A DNA stretch of 64,000 nucleotides, taken from assembly GCA_018873245.2 (NCBI GenBank), contig JAEMBT020000008.1, positions 15,376,090-15,440,089 on the forward strand, in the 5' to 3' direction. Shown here piece after piece: positions 48,085 to 59,000 of the stretch. The notes below the pieces were generated by a model, which was not told the DNA's origin, made no database searches, and saw only the letters and a list, made by a program, of their open reading frames with translations. This DNA is from Archegozetes longisetosus. Its lineage: Eukaryota > Arthropoda > Arachnida > Sarcoptiformes > Trhypochthoniidae. Numbering within the stretch: position 1 is the stretch's first letter; every line of letters begins with the position of its first letter. A program made the translations under genes and the position numbers.

Positions 48085-49950
48085 CTAAGGCAAACTTAGA
48101 TTTTAATTAGGACAGAGCCACTCAGACCGAAATTCATACGAAGTCTGGTGAAAGATCGACAACAAATAGTAACAATCTCAACAACAATTAATGTTTAATT
48201 TATTTAATTCTAATTAAAATAATTAATCTAATTCTAATGCTTCTTAATATGTAAGAAACATTAGAATGAGATAAAGATTATACTTCAAAGGATCAAATTA
48301 TCTTCGCTTCAATCTATATTGGGTCAAAGGTTATTTTAGAAGAGATAATTTAAAAACTTTGTAATGCATCAAAACAAAGAGATGAAAGCATTGGCGAAGT
48401 GATAGTTATTCTTTGAAACAATTGATCACAAAGTTCTCGAATATTGAATTGATGCAGTCAAAGGCAAATCTCATTATATATTTTGTAAATTTTAGAGACT
48501 TATACAACACATAATCGATAAAACATAACTGATTATTTTCTTGTCAGTCTCCTATCCAGTCGTATCTCTCTTTTAAATAACTTTTATTTCATAAAAGAAA
48601 CTTAACGTTCAAAATATTTGAGTTTAGGTTTAGAGATTATGAAAAACAAGTTCTGGATAACTATTTAAATATGATGTGTTAGAAAGTTTAAAGCCTAGAC
48701 AAATCAGTTGAAAGTAAAAAGATAGACACTTCAAGTATGTCTTGAATTGTATTGAAAATCTATCCCTATTTAAACGATTCATTGAAGCGCAATCCTCTAA
48801 TGTTTGTTTCAATGTTATTTGATAACAAGCTTAAAGGGTATGACTCGGTCTGAAAAACCTAAAATTTATGTTAAAAAATATTCTTACGCATTTGATTACA
48901 TCAACATTATCTTTTGATATTGATGCTTTCAAAACGGCTTTTATTCAAATACGATTTTATCTAAAGCATGAAGGACTAGAGATCTGGCGAAAACAAGGGT
49001 TTAATGAGATTTAATGAGTACTCAGAACCTGAATTTGTAAAGAAAAATAACCTTTATTGTGTCATATTACTAATTTTAGACAAAATAATTGAATGCTCTA
49101 TGTTTAAAACCTTCTCGAAACATGCACTCACATAAGATTATGGAAAAATTATAAATATTTCGCAATTAAATTCTAGTGTGAGTGCAATTATAGATTTATT
49201 CAAGCATTGGGATCATTTTGCAAATTAAATTGGTTTACAGTTTAATCAAATGGAGATTGAGTTCTGTGCCTGTAAATAGTTATAAATAGTCACGATATCC
49301 AAACCAGTTTTGTGCAGAAAATTTTTAGGACGATAAAAATACATCCGACACAACAAAGTCACCAAACACATCAATTTGTGTTGTTTGATTTTTTAAAACC
49401 AAATTCGCACTCATTGTTTTGAAGAAACCATTTTGCATATTTGACCATTTTTTCTATCTTATTTGACAGCACTAATCACTTCAAAATAATCATTCGACAA
49501 AATTCTTATATTGTTTTTAGGTTAATCATAGTGACAATTATGAAAATTGATTGCCCAGGCATGAGTATTGAAAAAGATGAAAAAGAAAAACTATTTGAAA
49601 AATAACATTTTATGTGAGTTTTATGCTAACTGCTTATTAAAAAAATAGAATCAAGGTTTAGAAGTATTATGAAGTTCGCAAATGTACGCAAAATATAAAC
49701 TAAAAAACTCTTTATTAGTAGTTTTCTTAACATGAGTATCTAACAATCACAACTATTCAAATCTTCTAATAATTGAACTTTGAAACAAATTTCGGAATAA
49801 TAACTGGTGAAAACTATTTTGCAACTAACTTTCTATTAATACTAGTAAAATGATTACGAAATTTTGCGAACATTTAATTCGTTAAAATGTTTGTCAGTGA
49901 ACAGAAAGCAAAAAGTAGATATTAGTAGCAATGCCGAACAAATAATAGAA
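48085..49950. other. Intergenic, no gene seen
   Basis: AT-rich sequence between two repeats. No coding region, structured repeat or strong promoter signal is apparent. Confidence 0.4.
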
Positions 49951-50215
49951 ATTTTGATGATGTGTCACTGAATGTAATTTAAACACGCGATAGTGAGTGC
50001 AGTCAATTATTCACTTTATTTATTAGGATATAAACAATAATTATTGTATTGGCAAATAGTACTCTCTATCGCGTGTTTGTATTATGTTGGATAATAGTAA
50101 TGATATGCTAAAAATATGACAAATATCATTTGTTTGGCATTCCTTGATTGACAAAGTTTTCAACTGATTTTTACCATAATTCATGTATATATAAGACTTA
50201 ATGATAGAATGTATG
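49951..50215. repeat. Dispersed MITE-like repeat, copy B
   Basis: Partner of the copy in Met intron 3. It is better preserved: AAACACGCGATAG-T-GAGT at 49981-49998 and ACTCTCTATCGCGTGTTT at 50061-50078 are inverted around the palindrome CAATAATTATTG (50035-50046). Similarity to copy A extends well beyond these inner arms on both sides. Confidence 0.78.
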
Positions 50216-51361
50216 ATTACTTTAGCTAAAATGAGATACGGTTACTTTAAGGTTAACCTATATTAGTGGAAAGCTACTAGCAAGCTTGAGCGAAAGCCTA
50301 AAAATTATATTACGTAACAATAGTCGTCGTGAGAAAATGGATGACTCTTTTACAACTTTTTTGTAGACGTCTCACGCGTTAGTTTTCATTCTGTACACTC
50401 ATATTTCTTCACAAGTTATATTCAATTTGTGTACTCACGTTTTTATTGAAGTGGTGCATAGAACAAGCTTACAAAGTGTGAACCACATAACTCAGTGCAG
50501 TTATGTGGGAAAAAATTTTACCAGTCAATTACAGATAGACAGTTAAAAATTGTTTTTTCATTAAAAAAAACGCTGAGTATGCAACATCAGAGAAATAAAA
50601 GTTTTTGAAAATTCAAAAACAAAACTTTACAACTTTGAATGAAAATAAGTCAGTTATGACTAATATGTACGAAATGACTAACAAAAAAGCATTTTATCAC
50701 TTCATAATCAGCTATTTGTAAACATTTTTGTCAATCAAATAAAAGTTAATTATTGATAGGGATAAGTGTTTTTGGCTTAAATTAATTCACATTTTAAAGT
50801 TGAAATTTAATTCCTAAAAATAAACTTTTTCCACTGATAAAATTTATTCTGATATAGCTGTACATCATTTAATCCTTATTCGACACTAGATATAAATAAA
50901 TACAATAGATTAATAATACAGTTGAATGTAGTGTTTAAAAAGGAGCTCTATCTTAAATGAAGTCATATGATCTGCTCTATAAGTATAACTGCAGCCTAGT
51001 TTAAAGTATAATGGCTCTCAGTTTCCCTCGGCAAATTATTTTTTGATCAATCAAAACAAATACCAACTAAATTTGATAAATGAGTGCACAAAATACTCTT
51101 AACTAACAAAGTCCATATTCTCTCAGATGGCAAATTGGTGTTACATTGATCATCCAACTGGACGTTTCAGCCTTTCACTTATTATAACCTTGAATATTTA
51201 ATTGAAAATAAAAATAATTTGATTAGAAAAACTTTGTTATCTCATTGTTTACTTGGTAAAATAAAGTTAAATTTTAAGATAGATTTTCACGGTAAAATGT
51301 TAGGTGTGGGTGTAAAGTGGAACAGTATGTTTCACTGGTGTATAACTGTTATGCGTTTCAA

Positions 51362-51520
51362 TACCGTATTGTCCTACACCTAACACTGTGATACGCGCTA
51401 AATTCCTAACCTAAGCTAACTAAATCAATCTATCAAAATGGAATTGCTAGTTAATTAAGTTAGCTAAGTTAGATTATGGATTTGGCGCGTAGCAGCGTTT
51501 CACGTGGTAAAATATAGTAT
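51362..51520. repeat. Foldback (inverted-repeat) element 3
   Basis: The arms at about 51362-51423 and 51456-51520 are imperfect reverse complements: TTAGTTAGCTTAGGTTAGG (complement of the left arm) aligns with TTAAGTTAGCTAAGTTAG, followed in both by RGCGCGTA. A second inverted pair, TTAGGTGTGGG at 51300 and CCTACACCTAA at 51373, overlaps the left arm. TTTCACGGTAAAAT at 51285 recurs directly as TTTCACGTGGTAAAAT at 51498. Confidence 0.7.
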
Positions 51521-52163
51521 TAATACAGTCATACTAGCGAAACATGCTCGAACCTTTTGAACCTATTTTTACTATTGAATTTGAACTTGAATAGAGCTAA
51601 GCTACTTTGTACTAAGAAACACCTAACTAAGTGTACGATCTTCTACTATAGAGCTGTTCATAGAAAATGAATGGAAACATGAAGCATAGAATGCCCCATG
51701 TTTTTAAGGCTTATATTGATATCAATTGATATTAATTTACAATTATATCAATATCTAACTCATAATTAATAAATAAATTCATTTTCATTCAATTGAATTA
51801 TACTTAAATTCAAATATTTTAACAAAGAAGTACAAAATTTGATTGTTTTATGCGATTATTTATAATTTTATCCATTGATTAACAAAATATTTGAAACACA
51901 TTTCAAAATATTTATAGATTTGTTTGTGATGATCGCTTTTTTTAAATAATTATTTAGTTTTCTAAATGATCTAAAGGTATGAATAAATTAATTATTAAAG
52001 TCAAATACGATTTGAATTGCAACCAACTAATTAATAATTTTATTGTAATTTTGATGAGCAAAATAACAATTTCTATTAACTTGATTTTCAGGTGATTTAA
52101 TAACAATAAGCATCGGATTTCGTTAATAATAATTGAGCTAAGAATCAATTAAATACAACTAAA

Positions 52164-55100
52164 ATGTTAATTGAAAACTTTGACGCACTTCGGAATTGGT
52201 TGACAAGTTATTTGGAACCGCTGTAAGTCTTGAATGATTTAATTAATTTTGAAACAAATAATAAGTAATTGTTGAAATAAAAAATGAATGTGTTTGTTTC
52301 ATAACAGCTGTGATGCAGATCCGGCCGCTTTAGCCAAATATGTGATGGCTTTGATCAAGAAAGATAAACCAGAAAAAGATTTGAAGACTGTTTGTCTGGA
52401 TCAGTTGGAAGTCTTTCTGCAGAAAGAGACCATCACTTTTGTGGACACACTTTTTGAGACCATTAGTAATAAATCATATCTGAAATCAGCTAACACTTCA
52501 AACACAACAACTTCATCGACAACAGGCACCACATCAAAGCCATCGTCACAAACATCTGGTGTGACAACAAGCGTTTCAAATAATTTGAATAGTGTTCCAA
52601 CGGAAGCGTCTTCACAAGTTGTTAATACAAGTCCTGAATCAGGAAATAATAATAACAATAATAATAGTAATAGTAACAACACAAGTCCTGTCTCTAATAG
52701 TACACAACAGTTCGTAACTAAAAACGAAACAAGTGTTACGAATCATGACACCAGTAATAAAGCGAGAGATAATAGTAAAAGAAACCGATCTCGAAGTCGT
52801 TCTCGATCGCCCTTTCGCGGTACACGTCGTAATGATTTTGACGGTAGAAGAATGGGAACAGTTCCTAATCGAAACAACGGGAGCGCTTATTTCAATGATG
52901 ATAGACGTAATAGAAGGGGAAATATGTCTAATAGAAGAGGAGGCAATCAAAGATTTAGCGGATACTCGCGTGAAAGAGATTATAGGAGACCTCGAGATCT
53001 AAAGCGCGGACGATCTAGAAGTAGATCACGTTCTTATTCGAGTGAGTCGTTGTCTCGTTCGAGATCTCGTTCGCGAAGTCGATCGTGGAGTAGGGAACGT
53101 GAGTCACCACAAAATAAGAGAAGTCGTCCGTCATCTCGATCGCCAACGCCTACAAAAAGCGCGAAAGAAGGAGAGAAGTCAAAGAGATGTCGCGATTATG
53201 ATGAAAAGGGGTTTTGTATGAAAGGAGACTTGTGTCCGTACGATCATGGAAACGATCCGGTCGTCCTGGACGGCAATGTCTCAGCAGCACTCGGTCTGAC
53301 GAGTACGAACTCAAATGGCACTCCATTACTGCCGCTAGCAAATGCAGGCATACCTCCAAACGCCCCAAATTCGTATTTAGCAGAGCCTTACAATCCAGAA
53401 GCTCCCGGAATGGATAGTCATTCAGGAAGTGTCCAAAGACCTCATCCACAGCCAGCGGCACCACCTCCACCGTTAGGAGTGCCGCGACTGCCACCACCAC
53501 ATGCATATTGGGGTCCAATGCATCCGATTCGAGGTCCAATGCCCCCTACAGGTCCCCCACTGCCACCGCCCCAATTTATGCCGCCTCCTGGCAGACCACG
53601 AGAATTGATTGGTGTCCCGACCATAGACAACAACTTGAGACACAATCAGCCTATGTCTAACCGCACCGTCATTGAACCAAGTGTTTCTCTGCCAATGGGG
53701 CGTGGAATGCGGGGCGGTTTGAATAAAGGTATCGGAAGAGGTAATTATAGGAATGTTAGAAGAGTTACAACTGATACCGCAGACAAAACATGTCTGGAAG
53801 TGAGGAAAATACCATCAAATATGAACACTATTTCACACTTAAATCAACATTTCTCAAAGTTCGGTACAATTGTTAATCTTCAGGTGAGACATATAGACAA
53901 TTAGTTTAGAATAAATTGATTATTTGAAACTGAAATACAATTCTTATTTGTAAAGGTGTGTCACGAGGGAGACCCAGAGGCGGCATTAGTACAGTTTGCT
54001 AGTCATGCAGAAGCATTAGCAGCAATAAGAAGCACGGAAGCAGTTCTCAACAATCGTTTCATTAAAGTCTTTTGGCATTCGAAAGAGCAACAACAGATTC
54101 ACGAGCTCAATGTGGGAACTAATAAATCAGAACAAACCGACAATAGCAATAATACGGCATCTTCTAATATGAAGCCGAGTATTAAAGATCGACTGGGCCC
54201 TAAAGTGGCAGAAAGTACTGAAAGCGTGGTGACTGCTGTCAATTCGAGCGGAACTATTTCGAGAACGGTTTTCGACCCGTCAAAGTTGAAGAAAACAAAT
54301 AATAACAGTAATTCTTCGACCATTCCAGAGGAAAACGTTGCCTCATCTCAAACTATTAAAGATCCAAAAAGCGAAAAATTACAAAAGACTCAGAAACAAA
54401 TAGCAGTTTATTCCCAACAACAAAAACTACTTCAGGATTGGACGACATATTTGAACCAATTGACGAATAAATTAGAGAAAACTACCAATGATAATGATAA
54501 GAAAAATATTAAGTCAACAATCGCTAGTTTGATGGATAAGATTCAAGACCTGAATGAATCAATCAAAAAGGGACAAAACGAAATGTTGGCTAAGAAAGCT
54601 ATGAATAAAGTTCAAACTAAAGAAGAAATATTTGAAGATTTTTTGAACACAGACTTAGAAATGCATATCAAAAAGCAGAACAATGATATGGGTTACGTGG
54701 AGTCAGCCAACAAATGTGCTAAGTTGAAGAAAAAGTTGAAGTTTTTGGTGTCACCAATTTCAGAAGTAATGCTAAACCATTCACAAGAAGAGGTAGAGGA
54801 AGAGCAGGTGCTGGTCGAGGAGGATATCACTCAAGAGGAGCTCTCAGCGTTGATCGAAGAACTAGAAAAATACTAATACCTGATATCGATGAGGACGACA
54901 TAACTGATCTTCTTGAACATCTGGCGGTTAGTCTCGATTTTTATCTGCAGCCTTGCTGAGTGTTGATTTTATTCAATAATTTAATGATTGAATTCCTTTT
55001 AAAACCTATTGTTTCACTATGACATTGCCTTGAACTTGCCTTTTTCTTCAACTATTCAGTCATTTCTTTAATTTGTTTGAATTAAGATTTTTTATTGCTA

Positions 55101-56032
55101 TTCGGATTTAGTTAGGAAGTTTTCAAAAAGTATAAAAATTGAATGTAGTTACAAACTTAAAATTGTCATGTCCTTGCGATTATTTGATTAAAGCTAAACC
55201 TAAGATTTGGTAAAACCGTTTCACATGCGATTGCTATGATTGCAATATAGATCTATAATGTTATGCTTACGAAAACTCAACTCTTAACTGAAATCGATAT
55301 TGGCTCCACTAATTTCTTATGCAAATTAAAAACAGTAAAACTTTTATTTTCTTACTGTCCTTACACTTTATTAGTTTATGTTAACATATCTTTATTTTGT
55401 TCGACTCTTTTTGTATTTTGACTTCAAAACTACGAATTGGGTCAGAACTGATTTTTTGACAGTGAACTGCACTCAGATTTCTCACATTTGAATAATGTAT
55501 GAATTCACTTGTGATCGCAAAGTGTGCTAGATAAACAATTAATTTTCATTTTGATTGAACCATAATCAATTCTGATTGTTTGATTCAATTCGAAAAATTA
55601 ATTAACAAAGCGAATTACTAATTTCTAATGTTTTTTCAATTAAATAGCAATTCAGTGACGTTGAAGTGATTGAGCCCTCAAGTAGTGGTGCTGTTGTCAC
55701 ATTCAAGACTAGACACGATGCAGAAAAAGCCACTCAAAACCTAAGTAATATTAAGTTTAAAGAGAATTTTCAATTGAGCTATTCGTGGTTTGACGAGAAG
55801 AAATCAAAATCGGACAAAGCTAATTCACCTAAAAGCTTGACTCAATTAAAAAGTGTCGAAGAAGACGATCCAGAAGTAAGTCTCCTTTGATTTTTGTGAT
55901 TTTTATTCTACAAATCTTAATTTTCTTATCATTTTGTTTAAGATCGGAACACTTGCTGACGACTTGTTAGACGATGTCGAAGACGAAGACGAAACAGAGG
56001 ATGAGAGCGAAGCGCGCAATTGGAAGGGATGA
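52164..56032 (+). CDS. RBM26: RBM26/RBM27-type RNA-binding protein (swm orthologue)
   Basis: Nuclear zinc-finger/RRM protein linked to nuclear RNA surveillance and poly(A) RNA export (PAXT-type adaptors). Exons: 52164-52222, 52308-53883, 53956-54722, 54764-54926, 55648-55875 and 55943-56032, giving about 960 residues (human RBM26 about 1,007). The N-terminal PWI-like domain covers about 1-75 (NFDALRNWL, CDADPAALAKYV, CLDQLEVFLQKET). An Asn/Ser linker and an RS region (SRSRSRSRSRS) follow. A CCCH finger is near 313-334 (C-x8-C-x5-C-x3-H), then a Pro-rich stretch. RRM1 spans the exon 2/3 junction (TCLEVRKIPSN, AALVQFASH, RFIKVFWH). A Lys/Glu coiled coil, an RG-rich segment, RRM2 (GAVVTFKTRHDAEKA) and an acidic end (EDEDETEDESEARNW) complete it. 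Exons 3 and 4 join only if a 41-bp segment is removed; read through, the protein ends early at 54876. Confidence 0.92.
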
Positions 56033-56091
56033 TTACTTGCTATTTGTTAAGTGATGTAATTTTAAGACTTTATTTGTATATTAAAAGTTTA

Positions 56092-56097
56092 AATAAA
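56092..56097 (+). promoter_or_regulatory. Poly(A) signal of RBM26
   Basis: AATAAA 59 bases after the RBM26 stop codon. Confidence 0.6.
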
Positions 56098-59000
56098 ATG
56101 AATTTGCGTTTGGTTGCATATAACTACAATCGATCGCAATCTTTCTCAATGAACATCATACACAGTAATGTTTTTTTGTGTTACATAATTATCACCAAAT
56201 TTAATGTAATTTAATTGCAAGCATACAATTATTGTATCATTTTTTGTTTATCATAGTATTTGTCACTTTTATTTAGAAAAGAATGAATATTTCATGTATT
56301 TGGTAAGCCTTTTAAACATTGACTAATTAATTATTGAAAGATTATATTATAAAATACTATATATATACTATTACTTGATTTGAAGATTAAAAAGATGGCA
56401 TGGAGATATTTGCTAAAAAGTTGCCCACAAACCAAACTTGTCTGAAATGTTTACTATTAACTAGATTGTCATATATTGTTAGTTATGAGGTGATAGCCAC
56501 AGATATAATTAGATGGAGTGATTAAAAGACTAGTAATTGTTTGGCAATAAATAGATTAGACGGTATATTAAAGCTCGAGAATAGTCGATATAAAAGAAGC
56601 CGATAGTGAGATAGAAATGAAAAGAGTGAGGTTCAATGTGTTGTGTTAGTCATATCGCAAATGAATAAACATTGGCAGGGCTGTTAAGTCATATAAAATA
56701 AAGAGAGGTATAAGTCAATAGTGAAATTAGTTGTAGAGAGAGAGATAGAGAGAGAGAGAATATAAAGTTTTGATGTGTTGAACATGCGAAAAACTGAATA
56801 GTCAACAACCAAATAGTGACACATATGAATTAGCGACAACTGAACCTAAATTATCCAATAAAAATATAAAATATTCTTAATAACTGAGAGCATTATTAAG
56901 TTACAACAGATCTAATAAAGAGCTTAATAATATAATCCTAGTTTCCTACTGTATATTGAAGTTTAGGAGAATTATTACATTATAGTCATAGTTGTGGTTG
57001 TGTTTGAGGTGAATTGCCCACAATATAAAATAGAATTGTAGTATTGTTGCTGGTGCTGGGCGTTGGAATATTGAAATTTATGATGTTAACAACTGTAGTA
57101 TAGTCGACAATTATATTGTATTATAAAAGGGCTCACTTGTATGCACTAACACTTCATTTGATTTTGTGATTTCAACTCAAAAGTAGCATAACAGAATGTC
57201 AAAAATCATATGTTTGCCAAAAATGACAATTTTCAATACTATTGTTGTATATGTTGCGAGTTTCTAATCTAGTTCTAGTGAAAACGTTCAGTGAAAATGT
57301 TCAGCGAACGCAATGCACAGGAGTGGATAATACGATCCCAACTTAAGCTTATATAGCAATGAGGAGATACATGTTTTGCAGAGATATGACAATCGTGCTT
57401 CAACTAAAATGCCAAATTGTAGCTGGCATCTTAACCATTTGCAAAACTACAGTTACAGTTGATGGTGAGTGTTAACTAATTATTGTGCTGACAATTTCGC
57501 TGTAATCATTGCATTGGATAGAAGTTTTCACTTTTAGAATGCATAATAAAATTTTCGACTCACTCGCAACTGTTCTGCTCCGGAAAATAGGAATGAATAA
57601 AACATTTGAGAGACTAGAAGTAGTTTGCGGTAATGTTTAGCGATTACGTACTGATAGTTGTTCTTATGTAATGGTGATGTGCAATTTAGGCATTAAGAGT
57701 GGAGTCATATATATATAAGCAGTGATTTGGCGAGAGAGCAATTCTCGTGACTGCAGTCTCGAACACCCACGTACTGATGGGTGCCCAGCAATCACTTTCT
57801 TCGATTTCATCCGCATCGACCTCACTTTGTTTGGCATAACAAAAAACCAAACGACCCTTAGTTGAGGCACTTACTGCCTTATCTTGACTGACAAGAAGTG
57901 AGCGGCAAAGTGTGTAATTTAACATAAATAACTTATGTTTCGTGGAAGGGAGGGCTGGCCGGCGGGCGTTAAAACGAGCACCTCTGCCATGAGACTTAAG
58001 GCGTTTCTGCACTATTTGTTGACAGCACCAATTCGTGCCTTTCAATGCCGACATCTCTGTTTGATTTTTTGTTTCTGGAGGCACCCAACCTATAAAAAAA
58101 GAGATTCCTTAAAAAGAGTACCTTAACAAGAGATGCCCCAACACTAAGAAGAAGAAAAACATATATAAAACATATATATAGGAAATAAGATGATAACAGA
58201 ACAATGTTCAGAGTATAGGTACTGGTAATTGTCGAAAACTGCTCGCAATGAAAAGCCAACTACCAATGAGATGATGTGGCATTTCTTAATTCATTGTTTT
58301 ATTTAGTTATCTTAAAAGAGTCATAAAACAGTTATAATAGTTTTATATTAGGCATGACGTTAACTACACAAATATCCGTAACTGATGTCCTTGTAATACT
58401 ATTGTTAAGACTTTTCAGAAGTAGTTCTTATCTTTTATACGCATTATTCTTCAACTTTTTTCTCCAAACTTTTACAACTTATTTACAAATAGTATTGGAG
58501 AATCGAAAAAAGATCTGTTTAACCATTAAATAATAGAACACAAGCTTGTGCCGACAATTTGTGGTCAGTGCTTTAAGTCGGACATAGAAGAGAGTTGTAG
58601 TTGAGCTCGTTTTTCTGATATGGTTTCAGTGCGCTACTACTCAATATTTCAGAATATTTTACAATACTTTTCACAATAAACGGGTCGGTCGTTCGGCTCT
58701 CGCTCTCTCTTAAAGCAATGCAATCAAATTGTTAAAAGCACACTAATTGGTTTAATATGAGCGGTCCTATTGATCCCTACAGTTCACACCGTCTCTATTG
58801 GTCTTACATTTCACTTTTATTGCAAAACTAACAAAAACTGCTGACATTTCCAATAGTTATACAAAAGACAGCTCTAATACCGAGAATAAGTCATGTTTTA
58901 GGAAATCTATGGCTTTGGCTAATCTGTGGATATCGATCATTCAAACGAATAATATGGGTTATATACATGTATATATATATATGTGTGTGTGTGTATGTAT

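Noticed and set aside
52401..53645. Long minus-strand frames opposite RBM26 exon 2
   Set aside because: They are shadows of the Ser/Arg and Pro-rich plus-strand coding sequence.
57686..58084. 132-codon minus-strand frame in the GC-rich island
   Set aside because: No domain, signal peptide or conserved motif; better explained by locally higher GC content.
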